64,000 nt of DNA, from contig NZ_JBHRTA010000038.1 in NCBI RefSeq assembly GCF_042646065.1, forward strand, positions 682,001-746,000, given 5' to 3'. The notes beneath the pieces are model-generated. The model was given only the letters and a program-made list of their open reading frames with translations. It did no database searches and had not been told where the DNA came from. A program made the position numbers and the translations under genes. This document shows, piece by piece, positions 14,289-23,499 of this stretch (position 1 is the stretch's first letter; each line of letters begins with the position of its first letter). The stretch comes from Parapedobacter deserti. Lineage in GTDB: Bacteria; Bacteroidota; Bacteroidia; Sphingobacteriales; Sphingobacteriaceae.

Positions 14289-14954
14289 TTATGCGTATGC
14301 AAATACTTCTTTACCCAGGTCTTCGCTTTTTGTAGCGGCGATATCCAAATTAACGATCTTGCCCGTTGCAATATCGATCACTACCCCATGCACAGCGAGA
14401 TCATCGCGTTCTTTCCATGCATTTTGTATGATGGAGGTGGTGCATAGGTTAAATACTTGCTCGGCCACGTTGAGTTCCACCAAGCGATTCACTTTTTGCT
14501 CCTCGTCTTCGATAGCATCAATTTCCTCGCTATGAAACCTGTATACATCCTTGATGTGGCACAACCAGTTGTCGATGATGCCGAATTGTTTGCGGCTTAA
14601 GGAAGCAGCCACGCCTCCACATCCATAGTGTCCAGCTACGATCACATGTTTGACCTTCAGTACGTTGACTGCGTAGTCTAATACACTGAGCATGTTCATG
14701 TCCGAGTGTACGCACATGTTGGCGATATTCCGGTGAACAAACACTTCACCCGGCAAGGTATTGGTGATTTGGTTGGCCGGTACGCGGCTGTCGGCACAGC
14801 CGATCCATAAGATCTCCGGGCTCTGCCCTTTGGCAAGTTGCTGGTACCTGCCAGTGGTGTCCTCGGATACCAGTTTCATCCATTCTTTGTTTCCTTCTAA
14901 TATTTTCTCAAAGCCAGCTTTTAACACAGGGTTTTCTAATTGTTTCTTGTACAT
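14289..14954 (-). CDS. beta-class carbonic anhydrase
   Basis: A 221-aa cytoplasmic zinc enzyme converting CO2 and bicarbonate. Zinc ligands and catalytic dyad are visible: Cys53 and Asp55/Arg57 in IGCADSRVPANQ, and His109 and Cys112 in GHYGCGGV. It lies 11 bases downstream of a SulP transporter gene, so the two form an operon, probably for bicarbonate supply. SulP-carbonic anhydrase pairing is a known arrangement. Confidence 0.95.
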   Translation of the reverse strand: MYKKQLENPVLKAGFEKILEGNKEWMKLVSEDTTGRYQQLAKGQSPEILWIGCADSRVPANQITNTLPGEVFVHRNIANMCVHSDMNMLSVLDYAVNVLKVKHVIVAGHYGCGGVAASLSRKQFGIIDNWLCHIKDVYRFHSEEIDAIEDEEQKVNRLVELNVAEQVFNLCTTSIIQNAWKERDDLAVHGVVIDIATGKIVNLDIAATKSEDLGKEVFAYA

Positions 14955-14965
14955 AAGATATTAGT

Positions 14966-16615
14966 TTATTTTTCTAGTTCTATGGTTTCAGATGTTTGTT
15001 TAGTCGCTTTTTTGTTCAACGCATCATTTTTAAGAATGTTTTGCGTAAAGCGTTTAATGTTCGGTACATTCTTCCTATTCACAATGCCTACCAACTCAAT
15101 GCTTTTTCCTTTGGCTACGGCATTTTGTTCGAAATCCTTGATCACCTCGATGACATCTTTGTCGATAAAGCGGCTATGTGAGCCGTCGATGACGATCTCA
15201 TTGATACGCTTTGGCAGGTCGTAAAGTGCTTTCTGTATCGCCGCTTTGTTCAAGAATGTTACTTCTTCCGCTAAGGTAAACGTTATTTTGGCTCCATCCT
15301 CGTTTTCCACAATCTCGTATTCAAACGCATTGGTGAGGTTGTTTTTGAGGATGTAAAACATCGCAACCAATAGCCCAATTCCGACACCGGTGAGCAGGTC
15401 AGTGAAGACCACTGCTAAAATCGTCACAACGAAGGGGATGAACTGGTCGAATCCTTTGTGCCACATTCTTTTGAACGAGGCCGGATTCGCCAATTTATAG
15501 CCGGTGTGTAGCAGGATTGCCGCCAAACAAGCGAGCGGTATGAGGTTGATGATTTGCGGGATGGTCACTACGGCCAGCAAAAGCCAGATGCCGTGCAAAA
15601 TGGCGCTCTGCCTTGTACGGCCTCCAGCATTGACGTTTGCCGACGATCGCACGATGACCGCAGTCATCGGGATACCGCCCAATAAGCCACTCGTGGTATT
15701 ACCAATGCCCTGGGCGAAAAGCTCGCGGTTTGTCGGCGATACCCGCTTGAAGGGGTCGATTTTGTCGACAGCCTCGAGACTCAGCAATGTTTCCAGACTG
15801 GCGATGATCGCAAGGGTAGCTGCTATGATCCAGACATCCTTATTCAAGATCTGGGTGAAGTCTGGAAATGTGAACAGTCCCAAAAACTCGCCGAACGATT
15901 GTACGACTGGGATCAATACCAGGTGATCGGCACTCAGCGCAAGCGCTGTGCCTTCAAAAGCCCGGCTCAAACCTACCGCTAAAAAGACCACGACCAAAGG
16001 TGCGGGGACCACTTTCAGTTTCTTAAACTTTGGCCACAGGATCAGTATCGCCAAGGAAAGGAGACAGATAATGGTAGCTCCATAGTTGATCGCGCCGAGC
16101 GCGTTCTGCAGTGCAGAAAATGTATTCTCCTGGTTTTGCTGCAAAAAGCTTTCCTCACCGAAATAGGCCGCATCGTAGCCGACCGCATGCGGCAGCTGCT
16201 TCAGTATGATGATCACACCGATACCGGCGAGCATCCCGATAATGACCGCTGATGGGAAATAGTTGCCGATCATTCCCGCCTTGATGACACCGAGGACCAA
16301 TTGCATCAGTCCCGCAACCACTACGGCCAGCAGGAATGTTTCATAGGCACCCAACTGCTCGATTGCACCTAATACAATGACGGTCAATCCCGCAGCTGGC
16401 CCGCTGACACTCAGCTGAGAACCGCTAAACGAAGCTACGACGATACCGCCGATAATGCCGGTCAATAATCCTGCGAACAGTGGAGCACCCGAGGCCATCG
16501 CAATTCCCAAACACAACGGCAGAGCAACGAGGAAAACTACTATACTTGCCGGAAAATCATATTTTAAATCCCGCTTCGATAACTTAAAAAAAGCGGATGT
16601 ACGTGTACCAAACAT
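14966..16615 (-). CDS. SulP family anion (probably bicarbonate) transporter with STAS domain
   Basis: A 549-aa inner-membrane transporter. The hydrophobic core covers about residues 15-410 with many membrane segments (FPASIVVFLVALPLCLGIAMA, GQLSVSGPAAGL type motif in SGSQLSVSGPAAGLT), and a C-terminal STAS domain lies at about 440-540 (KITFTLAEEVTFLNKAAI). I chose ATG 16615 (MFGTRTSAFFKLSKRDLKYD); the frame is open upstream to 16708, but that extension is unlike the family. Pairing with carbonic anhydrase points to bicarbonate rather than sulfate as substrate. Confidence 0.9.
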   Translation of the reverse strand: MFGTRTSAFFKLSKRDLKYDFPASIVVFLVALPLCLGIAMASGAPLFAGLLTGIIGGIVVASFSGSQLSVSGPAAGLTVIVLGAIEQLGAYETFLLAVVVAGLMQLVLGVIKAGMIGNYFPSAVIIGMLAGIGVIIILKQLPHAVGYDAAYFGEESFLQQNQENTFSALQNALGAINYGATIICLLSLAILILWPKFKKLKVVPAPLVVVFLAVGLSRAFEGTALALSADHLVLIPVVQSFGEFLGLFTFPDFTQILNKDVWIIAATLAIIASLETLLSLEAVDKIDPFKRVSPTNRELFAQGIGNTTSGLLGGIPMTAVIVRSSANVNAGGRTRQSAILHGIWLLLAVVTIPQIINLIPLACLAAILLHTGYKLANPASFKRMWHKGFDQFIPFVVTILAVVFTDLLTGVGIGLLVAMFYILKNNLTNAFEYEIVENEDGAKITFTLAEEVTFLNKAAIQKALYDLPKRINEIVIDGSHSRFIDKDVIEVIKDFEQNAVAKGKSIELVGIVNRKNVPNIKRFTQNILKNDALNKKATKQTSETIELEK

Positions 16616-16781
16616 ATGGATAACTGTTATAAACTGTATTGAATTAGTTGATTCATTAACCACGGCATATACTTGCTCCAGGCAGTGTTCCTGAATACTT
16701 TCGGACACGCGAGAACAGCACTCAAACGTCGATTAATTTCCACTTCCGATGAGAAATCCCATCGGACAATAGATCACGTTA

Positions 16782-17120
16782 TTAACAGTTAGGAGGGGGG
16801 GTAGGTACAGCTGGATAAAATGCGCGGATATGCCGTGCATCGTCCGCAATGAAATTCAACTGGATAATACGATGAGTAGGTGGCTGAAGACCGAAATATG
16901 CGGTCGACTTAGAGTAATCCTTGGCAAAGATATCCTTGACCTGATCACTGCCGCCGGATTTGCCGTTGTTATTTTCGATTTCGAGCTGCAGCACGACCTG
17001 TAGCAACGCATCTCGGTCAAATTGATGACCAAAGACAGGCGCAACGGAAATGAACATCTTCGCAAAGAAGATGGCAAAAAACAATTTTGCAAATATTTCC
17101 CTCGTTTCTTTAGTTGACAT
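16782..17120 (-). CDS. small secreted hypothetical protein
   Basis: A 112-aa frame with a likely signal sequence (AKLFFAIFFAKMFISVAPVFG) and a mature part without a recognised domain (ALLQVVLQLEIENNNGK, RIIQLNFIADD). It starts at ATG 17120 and follows no operon. The end is proline-rich (AVPTPPPNC). It could be a short periplasmic protein; a chance ORF cannot be excluded. Confidence 0.45.
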   Translation of the reverse strand: MSTKETREIFAKLFFAIFFAKMFISVAPVFGHQFDRDALLQVVLQLEIENNNGKSGGSDQVKDIFAKDYSKSTAYFGLQPPTHRIIQLNFIADDARHIRAFYPAVPTPPPNC

Positions 17121-17336
17121 GCCTGTATCTTGACTGCTGAAGCAAAATAAATAAAAAACAGTTGAAAATTGTAACTATTTGCCAAAAATGTTACAAAAGG
17201 TGTTCCTAATATAACGTTATGTTAACAAATTGACATTTTTATGATTGTAGACGTCGCGGTATGGGTGGTAAGTAAAAACTATGAAACAGAAACTGTGAAT
17301 TTTGTCCATATATTCGTCAGTGAAGATTGCCAATAG

Positions 17337-17359
17337 GTACATACAAATAGTACATACAA
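17337..17359. promoter_or_regulatory. direct repeat GTACATACAA upstream of GH2
   Basis: GTACATACAA occurs at 17337-17346 and 17350-17359, 13 bases apart and about 30 bases before the GH2 gene. It may be a binding site for the split HTCS regulator encoded just downstream. The remaining 17121-17336 shows no gene. Confidence 0.4.
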
Positions 17360-17387
17360 TTTCAATCACTTTAAGCGTTAACTCTTT

Positions 17388-19262
17388 ATGAAAAAACCAA
17401 AGAACATGAAGCATGTGTTATTATTGCTGGGTTTGGCGTGTATGCAAACCGGACAGCTTACCGCGCAGCAGCAAGCCAAGGCTGATTGGCAGCCGGTTGG
17501 CGACAAGATCAGGTCGTCGTGGGTTGAAAATATGGATCCGGCAAAGCCGCTTCCTGAGTATCCGCGGCCACACTTGGTGCGTGATGGCTGGCAAAACCTC
17601 AATGGCTTGTGGGAATACGCCATTGTGCCGGGCAAACTCGGAACTGCACCATCAGACTACGAAGGGCAAATACTTGTGCCCTATGCTGTGGAGTCGGCGC
17701 TTTCCGGCGTGGGTAGAACCGTCGGGAAGGATAGCTCATTATGGTATCGCAGGACAGTAGCCGTTGATAAGGCGATACGCAAGCAACGCTTATTGCTTCA
17801 TTTCGGAGCTGTCGACTGGCAGTGCGAGGTCCATGTGAATGGCCAGAAGGCGGGATCTCACAAGGGCGGTTTCGACCCGTTTTCCATCGACATTACTCCT
17901 TACTTAGCCAAAGGCACCAACCAGGAGATTGTGGTGGGCGTGTGGGATCCCACCAACGAGGGCCCTCAGCCCAATGGCAAGCAGGTAGTAAATCCGCATG
18001 GCATCTGGTATACCCCCGTGACCGGCATCTGGCAGACGGTATGGCTGGAAGGCGTGCCTGAAACTTACCTTGCAGCCACAAAGCATACCCCGGACATCGA
18101 TCAGCGGCGCCTGCTCGTACAGGCCTCAGTGGAAGCCGCCAAGGAAGGCGACCAATTGCGGGTTTCTGCGTGGAAAGGGCGGGAAAAAATCGCTGAAGAA
18201 ACAGCGGCTGTCGGCACAAACGTATTGCTAACAATCGACGACGCTGAATTGTGGTCACCGTCGAATCCGTTTCTTTACGACCTCAAGGTTTCGGTGATGC
18301 GCAAGGGGAAAGTGGTCGACGAGGTGTCTTCGTATTTCGCAATGCGCAAGATCTCCATGGAGAAAGATGCCAAAGGCATACAACGAATGCTCCTCAACAA
18401 TGAGTTTGTATTCCAATACGGCCCGCTGGATCAAGGGTGGTGGCCCGATGGCCTATATACAGCGCCTACAGACGAAGCCCTGCGCTTCGATGTGGAGAAA
18501 ACGAAGGAAATGGGCTTCAACATGATCCGTAAACATATCAAAGTGGAACCCGCGCGGTGGTATTATCATTGCGACCAGCTGGGGCTGCTGGTGTGGCAGG
18601 ATATGCCCAGTGGCGATCTTGGGGGCAATCATTGGGATATGCGGCCCGGCATCACTTCGGGGCGCAAGCATGACAAGGACCGAAGCGCCGAATCAGAAGC
18701 CATTTTCCGCAAGGAATGGAAAGCCATCATGGATGCGCTGCACAATTTTCCAAGCATCGTCGTATGGGTGCCTTTCAATGAGGCGTGGGGGCAATTCAAG
18801 ACGAAAGAAATCACCGAGTGGACCGTCGACTACGATCCTTCGCGGTTAGTAAACAGCGCAAGCGGGGGCAACTTCTTTCCCACAGGGCACATCATGGATA
18901 TCCACAACTATCCGGATGCTGTGATGCCACGGCCCGAACTGTTCGGCGATAAGCAGATACTGACGCTGGGCGAGTTCGGGGGGCTGGGACTACCGGTAGA
19001 GGGGCATACCTGGCAAAATAAAGACAATTGGGGATACCAGAGCTTTAAGAGTGTAGATGAGCTGAAACGCCGCTACCAAGGCTTAGTGAACGATTTGGCT
19101 CGGCTTATACCGCTGGGATTGTCGGCTGCCGTTTATACTCAAACCACTGATGTGGAAGTGGAAACCAATGGTCTGATGACTTATGACCGTAAGGTGGTAA
19201 AAATGCCAGAAGAAGAACTGAATGCGTGGCACCAGGCGCTCTACCAAACCAGCGTGGATTAA
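17388..19262 (+). CDS. GH2 family glycoside hydrolase (beta-galactosidase/glucuronidase-like), PUL 1
   Basis: A 624-aa secreted enzyme with a signal peptide (KHVLLLLGLACMQTGQLTAQ). Domains: sugar-binding jelly roll at about 50-210 (NGLWEYAIVP, WYRRTVAV, HFGAVDWQCEVHVNGQKAG), immunoglobulin-like domain at about 215-320, then the TIM barrel at 330-620. Catalytic residues are visible: acid/base Glu465 in VPFNEAWGQ and nucleophile Glu529 in LGEFGGLG. The exact glycan is unknown. A close paralogue lies at 62404, also next to a kinase/regulator pair. Here the enzyme converges on the regulator gene, with a shared terminator between them. Confidence 0.88.
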   Translation: MKKPKNMKHVLLLLGLACMQTGQLTAQQQAKADWQPVGDKIRSSWVENMDPAKPLPEYPRPHLVRDGWQNLNGLWEYAIVPGKLGTAPSDYEGQILVPYAVESALSGVGRTVGKDSSLWYRRTVAVDKAIRKQRLLLHFGAVDWQCEVHVNGQKAGSHKGGFDPFSIDITPYLAKGTNQEIVVGVWDPTNEGPQPNGKQVVNPHGIWYTPVTGIWQTVWLEGVPETYLAATKHTPDIDQRRLLVQASVEAAKEGDQLRVSAWKGREKIAEETAAVGTNVLLTIDDAELWSPSNPFLYDLKVSVMRKGKVVDEVSSYFAMRKISMEKDAKGIQRMLLNNEFVFQYGPLDQGWWPDGLYTAPTDEALRFDVEKTKEMGFNMIRKHIKVEPARWYYHCDQLGLLVWQDMPSGDLGGNHWDMRPGITSGRKHDKDRSAESEAIFRKEWKAIMDALHNFPSIVVWVPFNEAWGQFKTKEITEWTVDYDPSRLVNSASGGNFFPTGHIMDIHNYPDAVMPRPELFGDKQILTLGEFGGLGLPVEGHTWQNKDNWGYQSFKSVDELKRRYQGLVNDLARLIPLGLSAAVYTQTTDVEVETNGLMTYDRKVVKMPEEELNAWHQALYQTSVD

Positions 19263-19270
19263 CAAACATT

Positions 19271-19297
19271 ATAAGGGGGTGTCAAGCCCCCTTATTT
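19271..19297. terminator. bidirectional terminator between GH2 and the response regulator
   Basis: ATAAGGGGG (19271-19279) pairs perfectly with CCCCCTTAT (19287-19295), with A/T-rich flanks on both sides. The regulator's stop codon lies within it. Confidence 0.75.
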
Positions 19298-20070
19298 TGC
19301 GCCATGTATTCGCTTGGAGACATACCAAATTGCTTCTGGAAATTTCTGCCGAAATGGGTCTGCGAGCTGTACCCCACCATGTCCGATACCTCATAAATTT
19401 TGTAGTTGCCCACACTCAGCAATTGGGCTGCTTTTTTTAGACGCGCCACGTTGATCAGGTCATTAGGCGTCAGGTCTGATATTGCTTTAATTTTGCGGTA
19501 CAGCGTAGGACGGCTCATATTCATCTTATCGGCGAGGTGCTCTACATCGAAACTCGTCTCTGCAAGGTGATCGTGGATCACCTCATTCAGCCTTTCGAGA
19601 AAGCGTTCGTCTGCTTTGGTGTGCGCCATGGTTTTGATATGGGCCAGCGGCGAACTCGCAAAATATGCACGGACTTTGTCCCGGTTTGACAAGAGGCTAT
19701 TGATCTGTGCTTGCAGGTACGCTGGCGAAAAAGGCTTTTCAATATAGGCGTCCGCACCTTGCTCTAAGCCCCGTATTTTTGATTGGAGCGTGTTTTTAGC
19801 GGTCAGCAGAATCACGGGGATATGGCTATGCTCCACGTCCGACTTGATGAGCCTGCACAGCTCATAGCCGTCCATCTCGGGCATCATTACATCGCTGACG
19901 ACAAGCTGTACTGGATGGCCGGCTAGCGCTTCGATGGCGCGGTGCCCATTTTCAGCAGTTAGCACGTCATAGTCGTCGCTGAGGTCATCTGCAATGAATT
20001 CCAGTAATTCCCGGTGGTCATCCACGACCAATATCGTCGGTCTTTCAGCTTTCGGAGATATCTGTTCCAT
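19282..20070 (-). CDS. response regulator with AraC-type DNA-binding domain (split HTCS), PUL 1
   Basis: A 262-aa cytoplasmic transcription regulator. Receiver domain at residues 10-125: ILVVDDHRELLEF, phospho-acceptor Asp60 in LVVSDVMMPEMDGYE, Lys112 in YIEKPFSP. AraC HTH at about 165-260: HLADKMNMSRPTLYRKIKAI, then YEVSDMVGYSSQTHFGRNFQK. In typical hybrid systems these domains are fused to the kinase; here the gene is separate, and its start (ATG 20070) overlaps the kinase 3' end by 26 bases. It should activate the PUL 1 genes upon kinase signalling. Confidence 0.9.
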   Translation of the reverse strand: MEQISPKAERPTILVVDDHRELLEFIADDLSDDYDVLTAENGHRAIEALAGHPVQLVVSDVMMPEMDGYELCRLIKSDVEHSHIPVILLTAKNTLQSKIRGLEQGADAYIEKPFSPAYLQAQINSLLSNRDKVRAYFASSPLAHIKTMAHTKADERFLERLNEVIHDHLAETSFDVEHLADKMNMSRPTLYRKIKAISDLTPNDLINVARLKKAAQLLSVGNYKIYEVSDMVGYSSQTHFGRNFQKQFGMSPSEYMAQNKGA

Positions 20071-23000
20071 TTTGAGTTCCGTTTTGTTGTTGTTCAAGGG
20101 GCAGGGTCAATATAAATACATTCATGCCGTTTTCCGGCGCGCCCAGCCTCAAGGTGCCGTTATGCAATTGCGCCAGTGAACGGGCCAGTGCAAGGCCCAG
20201 CCCTGTGCCCTGTTGGCTGCCCGTTGCCTTTAGCCTGACAAATGTTTCGAAGATCTTTTCCCGCATCTCAGCGGGGATGAGGTAGCCGTCGTTTTTAACA
20301 ACCACCGTGAAAGTGGTGTCGGCCGGTGTCTGTTTCATTAGCGAGACATAGATGGTCCGTTCGGCATATTTGAGCCCGTTGGTCAACAGATTGCCGATGA
20401 TCTGTGTCACCGCTTCTTTGTCGACGAACGCTACGCAAGGTTTAGCCGGCAGATCGAGTTTAAGGCCGATCTTTTTCTGTGACGCTACCAGCTTGAAACT
20501 TCGGCAGTTTTCCGCGAGCAGCTCATTGATGGAAACCGGAATAAAGTTCAATCGGTAGCCGGTTACTTCGGTTTTCCTGAAATCGAGCAACTGGTCGGTC
20601 AACTCCAGCAGCCGCTCGGTATTGCGTTCCATCGTTTGCAGGTGCCGTTTTACCGTTGGCAGCTCTTCTGCCTTTTTCATCACCTTTTCCAGCGGGGCTT
20701 TTATGAGTGTAAGCGGAGTCCGGATTTCATGAGTCACGTTCGTAAAGAAATCGATCTTCGCCCGGTATAGTTCCTCCTCCTTACGGTGCCTGATCAGTTC
20801 CAGCTTCCGTTTGTTTTTTTCCTTGACCCTGTGGTGGTAGCTTCTGATGCTATACCACGTCGCTATGAGGACCAGTAGGCCATACAGGAGGTATGCCGGG
20901 AGGCTAGCCCAAACGGGGGGAAGTACGGTGATGCGAAGGTTCGTCTCTTTTCCTTTAAAACCGCCCCAGCTGTTCGCCACATTTACCCTGAATACATAAT
21001 CCCCGGGTGGCAGCTTGGTAAAGTAGGCTTTTCGATTGGCGCGGATGTGCGTCCATTCCTTATCAAGCCCTTCCATCTTATAAGCATATTCCGTCATGCG
21101 GGGCGAAACGAAACTCAACGCGGCAAAGTCGATGCTGAAAGACGACTGGTTGTGTTTGAGTTCTATATGGTCGGTGAATGTGATGGATTGCCGCAGGGGC
21201 GATGCCTTTTTATTGATTTCCAGTTCGCGGTTATACACCTGTATGCCCGTAATATATACCGGCGGCTGGAAACTACTTTCCCGGTAGTTGGCCGGATTGA
21301 ATCGCACCAGCCCTTTTACGCTGCCGAAATACAGTGTGCCGTCGGGTGCCTGGTATGCCGAATTGTAATTGAACTGGTCGCTCAATAGTCCATTGGCTTG
21401 GGTAAACACCTTGATTTCTTCCGTTGCTATGTCAAAGCGTACAAGCCCTTTGGAAGTAGTTACCCAAAGTTTGTTATCGGCGTCTTCGAGCATGGCCAAT
21501 ATCAGATTGCTTGGCATTCCCTGTGCTGTGCCAAACCGCCTGAAGGTGTCGTTGACGGGATTCAGGCGGCATAGCCCGCCTTCGGTGGCTACCCAGATGG
21601 TTCTACTGCTGTCTTCGAATATCCGGTTCACGCGATTACTGCCGATACTGCTCGGTTCATCGGCACGATGGACAAACAGCCCCTTTTCACCCGTCTTTGG
21701 GTTGAAATAATACAGCCCGTCACGCCAGGTGCCTGCCCATATCGTCCCTTGGCTGTCCTCAAACAGCGTGGTATAAAAGATGTGACCCGGAAAACCGGTA
21801 GCAAGACGGAAGCCGTTACCTGCCCCTGCGTATTCGTACAGCCCTTGGCCTGTTGCCAGTAATATTGCTCCTCGGCTGGTCCGGTAGATATTGAATATGA
21901 AGTTATTTTTTAATGCGCCTTTTTTGCCTTCCGCATTGAAATGGCGGATGACTTTTCCGGTGTTGATGTCCAGAAGGTCCAGCCCATGTTCAAATGTTCC
22001 TACCCAGAGTGTGTCACCCGTGATGAGCAGGCCATGGATATTTGAATAGGCAAGACTGCCTTGATGCCCAGTGGGGTGGTAGCTGATTATCCGACCGTTA
22101 GCAATATCCATTTTATTCAATCCGGCATCTTCCGTGCCGATCCATAAATGGCCCCGTCCGTCAGCACATATTTCCCTCACGGCGTTGCCTGAAATGGTGT
22201 TCGTACCATCACCCAGCGGAAAAAATTTTTCGAAAAACGTATTATTTAGTGCATAATGATTCAGCCCGCCGAAATATGTGCCTGCCCAGATATTATGTTC
22301 GCTGTCTTTGCACAGCGTATAAACTGCATTATCCGACAATGCCCAGGGGTTGCCACGTTGCTTTCGGAGGTTGGTGTACTGCCCCGAGCTATATTGATAA
22401 ATGAAAATACCCGATTCGGTGGCGATCCAGTATTCGTCGTCTCTGTTTTCGATAATATCCCTCACGAAGATGTCCGATCCATATTCGTCCTGGGTCACCA
22501 AATCCCGGTATGTCGCCGTTACCGTATCGAAAGCTTTCAGTCCCTGTTTGGTGGTACCCACCAGTAGGAAGCCGTTATTGCTGCAATGTATCTTTTCCAC
22601 CCATTGCGAAACCACCGGCGGCGATCGGTCAAACAACGAATGCCTGCTCTGTATGCCATCAATTGGATGGTAATGAATCAGCTCGCCGTGAATGGTGCCT
22701 AACCAGACCTCTCCGGTTGCCATTATGCCAAAAGATGTTACAGGTGACTGCAAATCGGAAACCTGTGTTAATCGGTCTGTCGCCGCAGCATACCGATAAA
22801 GCATGAGGTTGTCGATAAACCAGATATTGCCAGCACGATCACACTGAATGTCAAGTATTTCATTGGTAATGGACGGATGGAACAGCGAAAAGGTTTCCGA
22901 TTTCGGATCGAAGAGGTAGATGCCCTGGTCGGTGCCCACCCAAATATGGCCGGTATCGTCGGCAAGCAGTGCCCTGACGAAGTTACTCCCCAATCCGTTG

Positions 23001-23230
23001 AGGTTGTCCGGATCGCTATGAAATACCTTAAATGAATAACCATCGAAGCGGTTAAGGCCATCCTTGGTGCCAAACCACATAAAGCCCATCTCATCCTGCA
23101 CACTGCATAACACAGCGTTGTTTGATAGCCCTTGCTCTACCTGGTAGTGCGAGAAGTAAAAAGGCTGGGCAAAAGCAGAGCTTACGGATGCGCACGCACA
23201 CAAAAGATATTTCAAGACATACGACTTCAT
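20045..23230 (-). CDS. sensor histidine kinase with periplasmic propeller (HTCS-type), PUL 1
   Basis: A 1061-aa membrane kinase. A signal peptide (YLLCACASVSSAFA) is followed by two periplasmic seven-bladed propellers (about 30-700) made of Reg_prop repeats such as GLSNNAVLCSVQDEMGFMWFGTKDGLNRFDG, here quoted in parts: GLSNNAV, WFGTKDGLNRF and WIGTEDAGLN. A Y_Y_Y domain (EYAYKMEGLDKEW), one membrane segment (PAYLLYGLLVLIATWY), HisKA with His about 834 (THEIRTPLTLIK) and HATPase_c (GNLLTNGLKYA, GTGLGLALARSL) follow. It senses oligosaccharides in the periplasm and passes phosphate to the overlapping regulator gene. ATG 23230 was chosen over TTG 23239. Confidence 0.9.
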   Translation of the reverse strand: MKSYVLKYLLCACASVSSAFAQPFYFSHYQVEQGLSNNAVLCSVQDEMGFMWFGTKDGLNRFDGYSFKVFHSDPDNLNGLGSNFVRALLADDTGHIWVGTDQGIYLFDPKSETFSLFHPSITNEILDIQCDRAGNIWFIDNLMLYRYAAATDRLTQVSDLQSPVTSFGIMATGEVWLGTIHGELIHYHPIDGIQSRHSLFDRSPPVVSQWVEKIHCSNNGFLLVGTTKQGLKAFDTVTATYRDLVTQDEYGSDIFVRDIIENRDDEYWIATESGIFIYQYSSGQYTNLRKQRGNPWALSDNAVYTLCKDSEHNIWAGTYFGGLNHYALNNTFFEKFFPLGDGTNTISGNAVREICADGRGHLWIGTEDAGLNKMDIANGRIISYHPTGHQGSLAYSNIHGLLITGDTLWVGTFEHGLDLLDINTGKVIRHFNAEGKKGALKNNFIFNIYRTSRGAILLATGQGLYEYAGAGNGFRLATGFPGHIFYTTLFEDSQGTIWAGTWRDGLYYFNPKTGEKGLFVHRADEPSSIGSNRVNRIFEDSSRTIWVATEGGLCRLNPVNDTFRRFGTAQGMPSNLILAMLEDADNKLWVTTSKGLVRFDIATEEIKVFTQANGLLSDQFNYNSAYQAPDGTLYFGSVKGLVRFNPANYRESSFQPPVYITGIQVYNRELEINKKASPLRQSITFTDHIELKHNQSSFSIDFAALSFVSPRMTEYAYKMEGLDKEWTHIRANRKAYFTKLPPGDYVFRVNVANSWGGFKGKETNLRITVLPPVWASLPAYLLYGLLVLIATWYSIRSYHHRVKEKNKRKLELIRHRKEEELYRAKIDFFTNVTHEIRTPLTLIKAPLEKVMKKAEELPTVKRHLQTMERNTERLLELTDQLLDFRKTEVTGYRLNFIPVSINELLAENCRSFKLVASQKKIGLKLDLPAKPCVAFVDKEAVTQIIGNLLTNGLKYAERTIYVSLMKQTPADTTFTVVVKNDGYLIPAEMREKIFETFVRLKATGSQQGTGLGLALARSLAQLHNGTLRLGAPENGMNVFILTLPLEQQQNGTQNGTDISES

Positions 23231-23499
23231 CTGCAACAAGGCCCCTGCGGTTATTATCCAAATATAGCGGTAAAATCCGCAAATTTGCAGTATTTGTTTT
23301 ATATTCGGTCAACCAACCTAATCCAGTTTGCTTATTGCGGCATCACCTGTTATTCAAGCGGAGCGGTTCAACACTGCTAACTACCGCAATCCATTGAGAC
23401 AAAATAGCTAAAAATTGAAACAAATTGGTGCCGTGCGCTGCGGTTGTAATGCCGTTATTTGTGATGAGGGAGGCCAAGCGCCTATTTGATAACCAATAG

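Noticed and set aside
19350..19368. Match of the array A spacer at 8653 to TGCCGAAATGGGT in the response regulator gene
   Set aside because: It needs an insertion and lies inside a coding region; the match is too short to mean anything.
20045..20070. Frameshift splitting a single hybrid two-component protein
   Set aside because: The PUL 3 pair has the same split with overlapping, complete termini, so it is a real gene boundary.
22062..22073. Match of the array A spacer at 8521 (CCCACTGGGC, reverse strand) inside the PUL 1 kinase gene
   Set aside because: Only about 10 bases match in a coding region with no upstream promoter logic.
23240..23499. Spacer target in the PUL 1 upstream region
   Set aside because: I compared the spacer starts with this and other intergenic regions (24661-24695, 43694-43753, 50830-50981, 52600-52738) and saw only chance matches of about 8-10 bases.
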